Assembly (NCBI RefSeq): GCF_018394335.1
Contig: NZ_CP074572.1
Span: 1,240,001-1,304,000 of the forward strand
Direction of reading: 5' to 3'
DNA: 64,000 nucleotides
From: Shewanella dokdonensis
Lineage (GTDB): Bacteria; Pseudomonadota; Gammaproteobacteria; Enterobacterales; Shewanellaceae
How positions within the stretch are numbered: position 1 is the first letter of the stretch; every line of letters begins with the position of its first letter. Below, piece by piece: positions 24,892 through 35,381 of the stretch. Made by a program: the position numbers and the translations under genes. The notes beneath the pieces are model-generated. The model ran no database searches. It saw nothing but the letters and a program-made list of their open reading frames with translations, and was not told the DNA's origin.

Positions 24892-27800
24892 TCAAGCTTT
24901 GTGTATCCAGTGGCTGAGTGTCTCGAACAGTTCATTGAGCATAATCGGCTTAGTAATATGGGCGTTCATGCCTGCGTCCAGACTCTTGTCTTTATCGCCA
25001 GACATAGCGTGAGCCGTCATGGCAATAATGGGCAGTTGCGCCATAGAATACTGTTTACGCAGTTCCCGAGTAGCGGTTAAACCGTCCATGACCGGCATCT
25101 GAATATCCATCAGCACCGCGTCATAGTGCTTTTCAGCAACCATTGCCAGCGCAACCTTGCCGTTTTCTGCCACATCCACATCGTAACCACCACTGCGTAG
25201 CAGTTCACAGGCAACCTGCTGGTTGATAAGGTTATCCTCCACCAGCAACACCAATCCGCGTTGTTCACCATTTTCAGTTGCCGACAGCTCTTGCACGGCA
25301 TTGTGTTCGGGTGCTTCGCAAAATGCCGCCACGATTTCGTTGAACAGCGCCGATGACTTAAACGGTTTTTGCAGCAAGGCAAACACCTTGGTACTACCGA
25401 GTTCCTGAGCCATTGGCTCGGCCGCATAAGCGGTCATCATGATCACCACTGGCCGTTTGTGGAGTTTGCCACTGCTGACCATTTCATCCATAGCCACCAG
25501 CACCTCTCGGCCATCCATGTCAGGCATTTTCCAGTCGATCAGCAACAGGTCAAAAGGTTGCTGCGCTAACTTAAACAACGCTTCAGGGCCACTGGCGGCA
25601 GTTTCCACATCGAAGTGAAAATCACGTAACTGCGAGGCGTAAATCTGTAGTGCAGAAGGATTGTCATCCACCACTAAGGTACGCAGATTATTGAGGCGTT
25701 CTGGTACAGTTAACGGTTCAACTGGCGCTTCCTCGGCAATTTCAAAACTGACGGTGAAGGTAAAAATACTGCCGACACCCGGTTCACTTTGCACTTGTAG
25801 ATCGCCGCCCATCATGGAGACCAAATGTTTACTGATAGACAACCCAAGACCGGTACCGCCATATTTACGGGTAGTGGAACCATCCGCCTGCGCAAAAGCA
25901 TCAAACAGTTGTTCCTGCTTAGTCTTTTCAATGCCAATACCGGTATCCCGCACCCAGAATTTCAACGTCATCCGATGTTCACGCTCGCCCACATCTTCGC
26001 AGCCAAGTTCTATCTCGCCATCGGTCGTAAACTTCACTGCATTCGATAACAGATTGACCAGTACCTGGCCAAGACGCAACGGATCGCCCTTGAGGATCAT
26101 CCCGGCGGTCACAGGGGCATACAGCAGCAGCTCGATGCCCTTTTCTTGAGCCTTCAACGCATTGAGATCCAAGGCATGCTCCAATACCTTGTCCAGCGGG
26201 AAGGATACTTTTTCCAGCTCCAGCTTACCGGCCTCAATTTTTGAGAAATCGAGAATATCATTGATGATCCGCAGCAATGACTGCGCCGAGAAACCGGCTT
26301 TCTCTAAATAATCCTGTTGCTGCGGCGTCAAATTGGTACGTTGTGCCAGCTGTAACATACCGATAATGGCATTCATGGGCGTGCGGATCTCGTGGCTCAT
26401 ATTGGCCAGGAACTCACTCTTATACAGGTTAGCCAGCTCCGCATCCTTTTTGGCTTCCAGCAGTGCCAGCTCGGTATTCTTATGGCGGGTAATGTCCTTG
26501 TTGGTTCCCAACATACGTTTAGGCTCACCCTTGCTGGTGAATTCCACCACCTGACCGCGAGACTGTACCCAATGATAATTGCCGCCCTTACCCAGCATGC
26601 GGAATTCCACATCATAGGTTCCAACGGGTTGCCGCAAATACTGTGCGCGGGTTTCTTGGACTCGCAGCCGATCATCGGGATGTGCCAGTTCATCAATGGT
26701 GGATACCAATGCCGGGAACTCGTTGGCCTTGTAGCCCAACATCGTATAGAAAGATGGGTTGCAGATAATCTGTTCTGAATCCAGATACCAGTCCCACAAA
26801 CCATCTTCTACCGCGTCCATTGCCAAATGGTAACGTTCTTCAGATAAGCGTAACTGCTCAGCAGATTCATATTCACGGGTGACATCACGCCAAACCACAA
26901 TCAGCCCTTGCAACTCACCACGGCGGTTGTAAAAAGGTAACTTCAAGGTGTCGAGCAGTATCGGCCGCCCAGCCAGTTCTACTTTTTCCTGATAACGTAA
27001 CGGCGTCCGTTCCCGCAAGACCTTGGCATCTTCATGGCGGATACGTTGTGATAACTCTGGTGGTGTCAGGTCACGATCGGACAAACCGATCATTTCACTC
27101 TCGGTATATCCCAGCACCCGCTCTGCGGCTTTGTTGCAACCCAGATATTTACCTTCTTTATCTTTAAAGACAATGGCTTCTGGAATTGAGTCCAACAAAG
27201 AACGCAATAAGGCAAACTCCTGTTCACGGCGTTCTGTCGCTTCCCGCAAACGCTCAGTACGCCGCGCAACCAATTTATCTAGGCGTTTGTTCTGCTCGGC
27301 CAAGTGCTTGGTGTACTGCTGGTTTTCATCAAAAATTCGGCTCACTAACTGAAACCAAGGCAACCAGTCATGGTTGATCTTGCTAGGTGGTTCCTGTGGC
27401 GTTTGCGAGCAGGCTTCTAGGTGGTTGAGTAAACGCGAGGCCGGACTGACGAACGAGCGGCGAGTCTGCCAGTGCACTATGGTGACTAGAATCGACAATG
27501 CCAGCACCACTAAGAAGAAAGTGGCTTTCAGCTTTTCAAAAGAATCTGAGAACATGTCGTCCACATTCTGCAGATATAACAAACGCCACGGCGCATTATG
27601 CAGTGCTACCGAGTAGATGTAATAGCCATTGCGGATCATCCCTTCATGGGCATCAAACAGCTCAGATTCCGGTAACGAATGCAGCTCGGCCGGAATACGT
27701 TGGCTAATGTGATACACGCGATTGATGCTGGAAGTATCAAAATCGCTGTGAGACAAGATATTGTTGCCCTGATCCAGCAGGATCACCGTTCCCGGCATTT

Positions 27801-28584
27801 TAAAATACAGACGAATTTGCCGTGCTAAGGATGCCAACGTCATATCGAGGTTAATCGAGCCGATAAAATCGTCATCGAGATAAATCGGTACCCCGAGCGT
27901 GGTCAATAAACCATTGCCCGCAGAATCGACATAAGCTTCGCTCCAGAACACGCTACGCTGCGGATTCATCTCTGGAGTGGCCAGTTGGAACTGTTTGCGG
28001 TGCAGCAATTCATCGCGAAAACGCACATCATCTGCGGGCCAAGGGTAATAAGACATCATCCGCCGTTTAGAGATGTAATAGATGGCCGATGCCTTAGGAG
28101 CGGCTTCTTTCGCTACCGGAAATGACAGCGATAGCTCGAACAGCATTTCCAGTTCTTGATAGAACTTATCGCTGCGGCCATCTAAAGCGCCAATGCCGGT
28201 AATGCGCCCCATATTGGTGAAGGGTTCACCACTCTTGGCATAGGTGGGTTCTAAGGTGAAATATTGACTATTTTCGTTAAATTTTTCGTACTGCGGTAAA
28301 CGTTCTTTACGCACCTGTTCCGCCAGCCGCAGATGATCTACCGCAATATCCCGCAAACTCTTCACGGCGCGAATACTTGACTCCAGCAGCAGGTCAATCT
28401 GCATCACATGGCGGTCAACCTGCTCTTCGCGCAGTTGCATCTGCTCATTTTTCTGCCGCTCATAAAACCCCCAGGCAGTCAGCAGCGCCAATACAATTAC
28501 CCCGATATAGGTGTAAAACACGGCACGGTTATAATTTTTCTGAATAGGCGATTTTAGCTGGAGTTCAGGCTCTGTCGGTTTCAT
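24892..28584 (-). CDS. Hybrid sensor histidine kinase (Cache, two PAS, HisKA, HATPase, two REC)
   Basis: About 1230 residues. Two membrane segments (about 24-41 and 355-372) bracket a ~310-residue periplasmic Cache-like sensor. Two PAS domains follow (~460-580 and ~585-705), then the HisKA H-box SHEIRTPMNAIIG with His near 731, an HATPase domain with NLLSNAVKF and the GTGLGLSI G2 box, and two receiver domains (LLIDWKMPDMDG and VLMDIQMPVMDG with their phospho-acceptor Asp). No Hpt domain is present, so a separate Hpt protein should complete the relay. ATG 28584 follows AGGG and is preferred over GTG 28623. The ligand is unknown. Confidence 0.92.
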   Translation of the reverse strand: MKPTEPELQLKSPIQKNYNRAVFYTYIGVIVLALLTAWGFYERQKNEQMQLREEQVDRHVMQIDLLLESSIRAVKSLRDIAVDHLRLAEQVRKERLPQYEKFNENSQYFTLEPTYAKSGEPFTNMGRITGIGALDGRSDKFYQELEMLFELSLSFPVAKEAAPKASAIYYISKRRMMSYYPWPADDVRFRDELLHRKQFQLATPEMNPQRSVFWSEAYVDSAGNGLLTTLGVPIYLDDDFIGSINLDMTLASLARQIRLYFKMPGTVILLDQGNNILSHSDFDTSSINRVYHISQRIPAELHSLPESELFDAHEGMIRNGYYIYSVALHNAPWRLLYLQNVDDMFSDSFEKLKATFFLVVLALSILVTIVHWQTRRSFVSPASRLLNHLEACSQTPQEPPSKINHDWLPWFQLVSRIFDENQQYTKHLAEQNKRLDKLVARRTERLREATERREQEFALLRSLLDSIPEAIVFKDKEGKYLGCNKAAERVLGYTESEMIGLSDRDLTPPELSQRIRHEDAKVLRERTPLRYQEKVELAGRPILLDTLKLPFYNRRGELQGLIVVWRDVTREYESAEQLRLSEERYHLAMDAVEDGLWDWYLDSEQIICNPSFYTMLGYKANEFPALVSTIDELAHPDDRLRVQETRAQYLRQPVGTYDVEFRMLGKGGNYHWVQSRGQVVEFTSKGEPKRMLGTNKDITRHKNTELALLEAKKDAELANLYKSEFLANMSHEIRTPMNAIIGMLQLAQRTNLTPQQQDYLEKAGFSAQSLLRIINDILDFSKIEAGKLELEKVSFPLDKVLEHALDLNALKAQEKGIELLLYAPVTAGMILKGDPLRLGQVLVNLLSNAVKFTTDGEIELGCEDVGEREHRMTLKFWVRDTGIGIEKTKQEQLFDAFAQADGSTTRKYGGTGLGLSISKHLVSMMGGDLQVQSEPGVGSIFTFTVSFEIAEEAPVEPLTVPERLNNLRTLVVDDNPSALQIYASQLRDFHFDVETAASGPEALFKLAQQPFDLLLIDWKMPDMDGREVLVAMDEMVSSGKLHKRPVVIMMTAYAAEPMAQELGSTKVFALLQKPFKSSALFNEIVAAFCEAPEHNAVQELSATENGEQRGLVLLVEDNLINQQVACELLRSGGYDVDVAENGKVALAMVAEKHYDAVLMDIQMPVMDGLTATRELRKQYSMAQLPIIAMTAHAMSGDKDKSLDAGMNAHITKPIMLNELFETLSHWIHKA

Positions 28585-28663
28585 CCTAACCCTTGCACAA
28601 CGGCTGTATACAGGGAACAGCACGGAAAACTGTCACTATGATAGCAGCTTACCAAGGAAAACA

Positions 28664-28683
28664 AAGGCCTCCGCAGAGGCCTT
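28664..28683 (-). terminator. Terminator after the PhoH-family gene
   Basis: AAGGCCTC-CGCA-GAGGCCTT; on the minus strand it is followed by TTTGTTTT. It separates the PhoH gene from the histidine kinase. Confidence 0.8.
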
Positions 28684-28701
28684 ACACTGGATTACAAAGG
28701 C

Positions 28702-30096
28702 TTACAACTGTTCTTCAGCAAATTCAGCAAGCCGTGAGCGCACCACGCCATTGAGGTAAATATTGGCGCTGCCTTCAAATTGCTTGAAGCGTTCCACTAT
28801 GTAAGTCAAACCGGAAGTCACTGCGGTGAGATAGTTAGAGTCAATCTGCGCTAAGTTGCCGCAGCAGATAAGTTTGGTGCCTTCGCCCATACGGGTGATC
28901 ATGGTTTTGATTTGAGATGCGGTCAGGTTTTGACATTCATCCAGCAATACCACGGAATTTTGAATAGAGCGACCACGCATAAAGTTGATGGATTTAAATT
29001 GGATATTCGCTTTGTCCATAATGTAATTGAGCGACCCAGCCGGGTTAACATCATGTTTATGCAGCACTTCCAGGGTATCGGTAATCGCTGCCAACCAGGG
29101 TGCCATTTTTTCCTCTTCGGTGCCGGGCAAGAAGCCAATTGATTCGGCAATTTCTGGGGTATTACGGGTCACAATCACTTTATCGTACTGATTGCGTTCC
29201 ACCACCAGTTCTAATGCTGCCGCCATTGCCAGCAGTGTTTTACCACAACCCGCCGGGCCAGTAAGGATCACCAAGTCAATACTCGGGTCCAGCAACGCCT
29301 GCAATGCCATGCCCTGATAAATATTTTTTGGACGAACGCCCCAGGCTTCCATACTCAGCAAGCGTTCGCGACCAAGGTCCAACACACTCAAGGAAGACTC
29401 AGTACGGCCAACCACGCGGCCACAAAAGTTGGAGTCCTGATCCAACAGATATTGATTCATATAGAAAATATCATCACCCAGATCTTTCAGCGGCACATCG
29501 TGCACTGTCTGCCGCCCATGGCGTTCTGTCGCCACTCGGTCCAGATGTTCCCAAAAGTTGCCGTCAAACTCGTGGAAGCCCTTTGATAGAAAACGGATAT
29601 CGTCAATCAACTGGTCGGTACGATAATCCTCCACCATCAACATCCCGGCACCTTTGGCCTTGAGACGCATATTGATGTCTTTGGTTACCAGCACAACGGG
29701 CCGAGGATGATGCAGTTTTTGCAGGTACAGCGCGGTATTGATGATGCGGTTATCGTTGTTATCGCCCGGCAGTGCGCCGATAGTGAACTCAATCTGATGG
29801 TCGGGGAAGATGGCGAGAGTGCCAGTCGCATCGCCGTGGCCTTCACGTGCAGGTAGCGGCACGCCGCTAATAATTTGTTCCGGGGTAATGTCACCGCCCA
29901 AGGTGTCTTCCAAGGCTCTGATAGCCACTCTGGCATCGCGGCTAACATCGCGTTTGCGGTCTTTTATCTGGTCCAGTTCTTCAAGCACTGTCATAGGAAC
30001 TATCACGTCGTGCTCTTTAAACGAGTAAATCGCCAAGGGTTCATGCAATAAAACATTGGTATCAAGTACAAACAATTTTCTGTCGTCTTGTTCCAT
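28702..30096 (-). CDS. PIN-PhoH protein (PhoH2-like ATPase/ribonuclease)
   Basis: A 464-residue protein with an N-terminal PIN ribonuclease domain (KLFVLDTNVLLHEP at 7-20 with the first acidic residue; further Asp residues in VTKDINMRLKA) and a C-terminal PhoH ATPase (Walker A GPAGCGKT, Walker B VVLLDECQN). This matches the PhoH2 class, which couples RNA unwinding to cleavage. It is a single transcription unit, divergent from rapA across a 305-base gap. Confidence 0.92.
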   Translation of the reverse strand: MEQDDRKLFVLDTNVLLHEPLAIYSFKEHDVIVPMTVLEELDQIKDRKRDVSRDARVAIRALEDTLGGDITPEQIISGVPLPAREGHGDATGTLAIFPDHQIEFTIGALPGDNNDNRIINTALYLQKLHHPRPVVLVTKDINMRLKAKGAGMLMVEDYRTDQLIDDIRFLSKGFHEFDGNFWEHLDRVATERHGRQTVHDVPLKDLGDDIFYMNQYLLDQDSNFCGRVVGRTESSLSVLDLGRERLLSMEAWGVRPKNIYQGMALQALLDPSIDLVILTGPAGCGKTLLAMAAALELVVERNQYDKVIVTRNTPEIAESIGFLPGTEEEKMAPWLAAITDTLEVLHKHDVNPAGSLNYIMDKANIQFKSINFMRGRSIQNSVVLLDECQNLTASQIKTMITRMGEGTKLICCGNLAQIDSNYLTAVTSGLTYIVERFKQFEGSANIYLNGVVRSRLAEFAEEQL

Positions 30097-30401
30097 AGCG
30101 CCTCCATAGCGTCATTGCATTATGACTTTGTGGTTTTGTCTGGCGGGTAACGCCTTGTATCAGATAAGAGGCTCCTGTGATTGGGTGAATGAAAAGCGTC
30201 CCCGGTGACGGGTTCAGTTTTTATACTGTCACCATTACTGCGGGATGACAATCGCTGTGCCATAAGATTTTTAACAGTAATTTTACATTGATGAAAAAAC
30301 AGCCATTTATCGATTAGCACCGCCTCCGGCAGGATTGGTATTATAATCGCTTTGGTATAACATACGCGCCCTTTACTAGGCACCGAGGAAAAGAGTTAAA
30401 A
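30097..30401. other. Divergent promoter region between the PhoH gene and rapA
   Basis: No gene is supported. A TATAAT at 30342-30347, 55 bases before the rapA ATG, is the best -10 candidate for rapA, but its -35 box is poor. Confidence 0.4.
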
Positions 30402-33306
30402 ATGCCATTTGCTTTAGGTCAACGCTGGATCAGTGATACGGAATCGGAGCTAGGATTAGGCACAGTGGTACAGTTGGAAGGCAGGATGGTCACCCTACTG
30501 TTTCCGGCAACCGGAGAAAACCGCATATTTTCCCGCCATGATGCGCCGTTAACCCGCGTGATCTACAACCCTGGTGATAAAGTCAAAAGCCATGAAGGCT
30601 GGACGCTAGAGATCCAGACCGTTGAAGAACATGATGGCTTGATCCTCTACCACGGTACCAATGCCGACAGCGGCGACACCGTATCGCTACGGGAAACCCT
30701 GCTGGATCATAATATTCGCTTCAACAAACCCCAGGATCGGTTGTTTGCCGGCCAGTTGGATCGCCTTGATCGCTTTGGGGTACGTTATCAGGCACAGCGT
30801 TTGCGCCATCATCTGGCGACCTCTGAATTGCTCGGACTACAAGGCCCTAGAGTCGGGCTGATCCCACACCAGTTATGGATTGCCGCAGAAGTTGGCCGCC
30901 GCCATGCACCTCGGGTTTTGCTGGCAGACGAAGTGGGCCTTGGGAAAACCATTGAAGCCGGCCTGATTATCCACCAGCAGTTGATGACAGGTCGCGCTGA
31001 ACGCGTATTAATACTGGTGCCAGACACATTGCGACATCAATGGTTAGTCGAGATGTTGCGGCGCTTTAACCTGCGCTTTGCCGTGTTTGATGAAGAACGC
31101 TGTGTCGAAGCCTTTGCCGATCACGATAATCCGTTTTATAGCGAACAATTGGTGATCTGTTCGCTGGATTTGCTAAAGCAAAAACGCCGTTTGGATCAAG
31201 CGCTGGAAGCTGATTGGGATCTGCTGGTGGTGGATGAAGCCCACCATCTGGAGTGGACCGCCGATAAACCCAGCCGCGCCTATCAGATTGTAGAAGCCTT
31301 GGCACAGGTGATTCCGGGCGTCATGTTGCTGACGGCGACCCCGGATCAACTGGGACATGAAAGCCATTTCGCCAGATTAAGATTGTTGGATCCTAACCGT
31401 TTTTACGACTACCAGGCATTTATCAAGGAAGAACAGGATTATCGGCAAGTGGCTCAAGCCGCCGATGCCATCGCCAGTGGTCATAAGCTGCCGGATGATG
31501 TGATTGCGCTGCTGACCGAACTGCTAGCCGAAAAAGATATCATTCCGGCCATCAAATTAATCCAAGCCGATAACATTGCCCCAGAGCAACAGCAACAAGC
31601 TAGGGATGAACTGTTGCAACAGTTGCTAGATCGTCACGGTACTGGCCGAGTGTTGTTCCGCAACAGCCGCGCCTCGGTTAAAGGCTTTCCACAGCGTATT
31701 TTCCAGGCCTACCCACAACCGATGCCAGAGCAGTATCAGACCGCCATGCGGGTAGCGCTGATGATGAATCGCAATCTGCCGGATGAAACTCAGGCACGAC
31801 TGGCGTTAACACCCGAAAAACTGTATCAGCAGTTTGATGAGCAATCCGCGGCCTGGTGGAAATTTGATCCTCGCGTTGACTGGCTCATCGATTTTCTAAA
31901 AACCATCGCAGTAAGAAAGTGCTGATCATTACCGCCCAAGCCGCCACCGCCTTGAGTCTGGAAGAAGCGCTGCGAACCCGCGAGGGTATTCTCACCACCG
32001 TCTTCCACGAAGGCATGTCCATCATTGAACGGGACAAGGCTGGGGCATTTTTTGCCCAAGAAGAGGGGGCGCGCAGGCATTGATCTGCTCAGAAATTGGC
32101 TCAGAAGGCCGTAACTTCCAGTTTGCGAGTCACTTGGTGTTGTTTGATCTGCCACTTAACCCCGATCTGTTAGAGCAGCGTATCGGCCGTCTCGATCGTA
32201 TTGGTCAGCAACACGATGTGAATATTCATCTGCCCTATATTGACGACTGTGCCCAGTCGCGGTTGCTGAATTGGTATCACCAAGGGCTGAATGCCTTTGA
32301 GCAAACCTGTCCGGTGGGTCACATACTGTTCAAGGAGTTTGCCGCAGAACTGCTGCCGTTGCTGGTTCATGAAGACGATGAAGCCATGACCAACTTGTTG
32401 AATCACACCCGCAGCCGTTACAAAGAGTTGAAACTGGCGATGGAGCAAGGGCGCGATAAACTGCTGGAACTGAACTCCAACGGTGGCGATCGCGCTAAGG
32501 CGCTGGCCTGGCAACTGGCAGAAATGGACAGTGATACTCAGTTAATCGGTGCCGTTATCCGCTTATGGGATGTCATTGGTATCGACCAAGAAGATAAAGG
32601 TGAGCACACCATTGTCTTGCGTCCTAGTGAACACATGATGTTTCCCACCTACCCTGGCTTACCAGAAGATGGTGTGACCGTGACATTCGAGCGCAATACC
32701 GCGTTATCCCGAGATGATATTGCGTTGATCACTCAGGAACATCCGTTAGTACAGACAGGGCTGGATCTGATCACCGGTTCAGACACTGGCACCACCTGTG
32801 TCGCGTTGTTGAAAAACAAGGCGTTACCTGCCGGCACACTGTTTCTGGAACTGATTTACATCGCCGATGCTTCTGCCCCGAAAGCCAGCCAGCTGTTCCG
32901 CTATCTGCCCGCGACCCCGATCCGGGTGCTGCTAGACAAAGACGGCAACGACTTGGCAGCGAAAGTGGCGTATGAGCAGTGGGATCGGCAGTTAAGTCCA
33001 GTGAACCGCCATATCGGTAGCAAGCTGGTGAATGCCTCACAACCGCTACTGCATCCGCTGTTGGCAAAAGGTGAACAACACGCCCAAGCCGCCATGGCAA
33101 CGCTACTGCAACAAGCCAGACAACAGATGGAAGCCAGTCTGCATGCCGAACTGGAACGTTTGGAAGCGCTGCAAACTGTCAATCCTAATATCCGCGACGA
33201 GGAACTGCTATTCTTACGGCAGCAAATCGCCGAACTGAACGGCTATCTGGACAACTGCCAGCTGCGATTGGACGCTATCCGCTTGGTATTGGTCAGTCAT
33301 GTCTGA
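30402..33306 (+). CDS. rapA: RNA polymerase-associated ATPase RapA (two frameshifts)
   Basis: A SWI2/SNF2 ATPase that recycles RNA polymerase. Reconstructed length is about 968 residues, normal for RapA. Visible are the N-terminal [20 protein letters not shown], Walker [29 protein letters not shown] and, after the breaks, [20 protein letters not shown] and [11 protein letters not shown]. Frame changes fall in the A run 31898-31902 (one A missing) and at GGGGG 32065-32069. The region between them reads correctly in a third frame ([14 protein letters not shown]). Two errors in homopolymers are the simplest explanation. Confidence 0.93.
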
Positions 33307-33314
33307 TAACACAG

Positions 33315-33338
33315 GCCCGCAAATGCGGGCTTGTTTTT
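33315..33338 (+). terminator. Terminator of rapA
   Basis: GCCCGC-AAAT-GCGGGC followed by TTGTTTTT, 8 bases after the rapA stop. Confidence 0.88.
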
Positions 33339-33403
33339 AAGCACCACCGCACTGTGTTTCGGCCACAATGCACTTATAATGAGTTTTTTACTGGCGGGAT
33401 ATT

Positions 33404-34288
33404 GTGTTGCTGAAGTTTATCCGAGTACTGCTGCCATCGATGTTTGCTTGTGGCTTGTTCACCACCACTACCGTGCTGGCAACACCAACCTCTGACGCTG
33501 AACAACAGACGAGTCAGATACAAATTGAGGGTAAGCCAGTCACTGTGCTGACCCGCGAATGGCAGTATCGCATACACCGTGGCAGTGCCATCTTCATTCC
33601 AGCACCAGGTGAGAATGCCATGTCACCAGGGTTGCTGGAGTATCTACGACAACAACTGAATCTGCTGGGCTGGACCACGATTAGCTTCACGCCACCACCA
33701 CAACCTGCGGAACCCAATTTCACCACTGAGGCCAGCGAAATCAGCAAAGCCGGCGATGGCAAGGTGCAAGATAGTGGCAATAACGGCACCCGCAAGCGCA
33801 GCGATGACGCTTGGCAGCAACTGCAACAAACTCAGCAGGCTTATCTGCAGCAGGCGTTAACCCAGCTGCAAACATCAGCCCAAGCCTTTGCCGGTAAAAA
33901 ACTGCTGATTGCCGCCGGTTCGTCGGCAGCATTGGTGCTTAACTTACTAAAAAACAACAATATAATGGCTCCTGACCTACTGGTATTGATCAACCCGTAT
34001 GCCGAGGAAGTTGCCGCAAACGCGCAACTGCCAAAACTGTTGGCAGATTTGCCATTAGCAGTGCTAGATTTGCAGTCGCCCGATGCTAACAGTGCCTCAT
34101 TAGCAACCCAGTCTCAGCGCCAGCAAGTGTATGACAGCCACCCGGGCTATCATTCCCGGCAACGGCTGCTAGCATTAAATTCGACCCAATCTACGGCCTA
34201 TGATGTATGTTTACATCTGATAAATCAGATGGGCAGTGGCGTTGTCGCCACTACTGACGAAAATGCCACGAAAGCAGTGTCTCCTTAA
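33404..34288 (+). CDS. DUF3530-like secreted or periplasmic protein
   Basis: A 294-residue protein starting at GTG 33404 with a signal peptide (LLPSMFACGLFTTTTVLA, cleavage near residue 27). The body has an alpha/beta-hydrolase-like plan: IFIPAPGENA, a central Gln/Thr-rich helical linker (~115-165), KKLLIAAGSSAALVLNLL as the nucleophile-elbow region (GSSA rather than GxSxG), and LVLINPYAEE. This matches what I recall of DUF3530. It follows rapA but has its own unit. Enzymatic activity unproven. Confidence 0.65.
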   Translation: MLLKFIRVLLPSMFACGLFTTTTVLATPTSDAEQQTSQIQIEGKPVTVLTREWQYRIHRGSAIFIPAPGENAMSPGLLEYLRQQLNLLGWTTISFTPPPQPAEPNFTTEASEISKAGDGKVQDSGNNGTRKRSDDAWQQLQQTQQAYLQQALTQLQTSAQAFAGKKLLIAAGSSAALVLNLLKNNNIMAPDLLVLINPYAEEVAANAQLPKLLADLPLAVLDLQSPDANSASLATQSQRQQVYDSHPGYHSRQRLLALNSTQSTAYDVCLHLINQMGSGVVATTDENATKAVSP

Positions 34289-34366
34289 CCGGAGCCTACT
34301 GAGATGCCTTTGGCAGTCTATAATTAAGCCGCTGTTTTTCCCGGACACAACACGGAGAGCCGCTGA

Positions 34367-35368
34367 ATGACCATTCCCGTACTGATATGTGATGACTCTG
34401 CGCTAGCACGCAAGCAAATGGCGCGTACCCTGCCCAAGGAGTGGGACGTCGAAATCACTTATGCCACCAACGGTGTAGAAGGACTAGAAGCTATTCGAGC
34501 GGGCAAGGGCGAAATTGTCTTTCTCGACTTGAACATGCCCGTAATGGACGGTTACGAAGTTCTGCATACAGTACAGCAGCAAGATTTACCGGCAATGATT
34601 ATCGTGGTGTCTGGCGATATTCAATTGCAAGCACATCAGCGGGTGAAAGCCTTGGGGGCGCTGGATTTCATCCAGAAACCCGTCAGTGCAGATGCCATCA
34701 CCAATATTTTGGAAGAGTATGGCATTCTGACACTGGCAATGGCTGATACGCCAACCGTTGACGATAGCCCACTGCTTGAAGTCGATCTGCGCGACGCCTG
34801 TCAGGAAGTCGCCAACGTTGCCATGGGACGGGCGGCAGATCTGTTGGCCAAATTACTGGACGTGTTTGTGCTGCTGCCAATTCCTAACGTCAATGTGTTA
34901 GAGGTCAGCGAACTGACAATGGCCCTGAAAGCCACAGAAAGCAGCGCTAAAGTTTCTGCATTGTGTCAGGGCTTTATTGGTGCGGGTATCGCCGGTGAAG
35001 CGCTGTTGATTTTTCATGACTCTAGTTTCGCCGATATGGCACAACTGATGGGCATGGCAAACCCTGACAGTACCAACACCGAAATTGAAGTATTGATTGA
35101 TACCGGTAATGTCTTGATAGGGGCATTTCTGAATGGCATCTCCGAACAGTTAGACATGAACTTCAGCCAATCGCATCCGGTAGTTCTTGGCCGCCATTGC
35201 ACGGTCAACGACCTGATCCACGATAATTCTGGACGTTGGAAGCGGACGCTGGCAATGGAGATCAACTACCGTATCGAAGGCCATAATGTGCAGTGCGATC
35301 TGTTACTGCTGTTTACCGAAGACTCGTTACCAACGATGAACTTCAAACTCGGTTACCTGATGAACTGA
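34367..35368 (+). CDS. Response regulator with C-terminal CheC/CheX-like domain
   Basis: A 333-residue protein. Residues 1-122 are a receiver domain (LICDDSALARKQM acidic pocket, FLDLNMPVMDGYE phospho-acceptor Asp, VSGD, and the Lys in FIQKPVS). Residues ~140-333 resemble a CheC/CheX-type phosphatase or docking domain (ELTMALKATESSAKVSALCQGF, and EVLIDTGNVLIGAFLNGISEQL, which recalls the E-x2-N helix). It sits 13 bases upstream of a PAS-GGDEF-like gene and likely works with it in one pathway. The absence of an HTH argues against direct transcription control. Confidence 0.82.
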   Translation: MTIPVLICDDSALARKQMARTLPKEWDVEITYATNGVEGLEAIRAGKGEIVFLDLNMPVMDGYEVLHTVQQQDLPAMIIVVSGDIQLQAHQRVKALGALDFIQKPVSADAITNILEEYGILTLAMADTPTVDDSPLLEVDLRDACQEVANVAMGRAADLLAKLLDVFVLLPIPNVNVLEVSELTMALKATESSAKVSALCQGFIGAGIAGEALLIFHDSSFADMAQLMGMANPDSTNTEIEVLIDTGNVLIGAFLNGISEQLDMNFSQSHPVVLGRHCTVNDLIHDNSGRWKRTLAMEINYRIEGHNVQCDLLLLFTEDSLPTMNFKLGYLMN

Positions 35369-35381
35369 AACGGATACTGCG

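Noticed and set aside
30402..33306. Programmed frameshift in rapA
   Set aside because: No slippery heptamer with stimulator is evident, two separate shifts are needed, and similar indels affect many unrelated genes.
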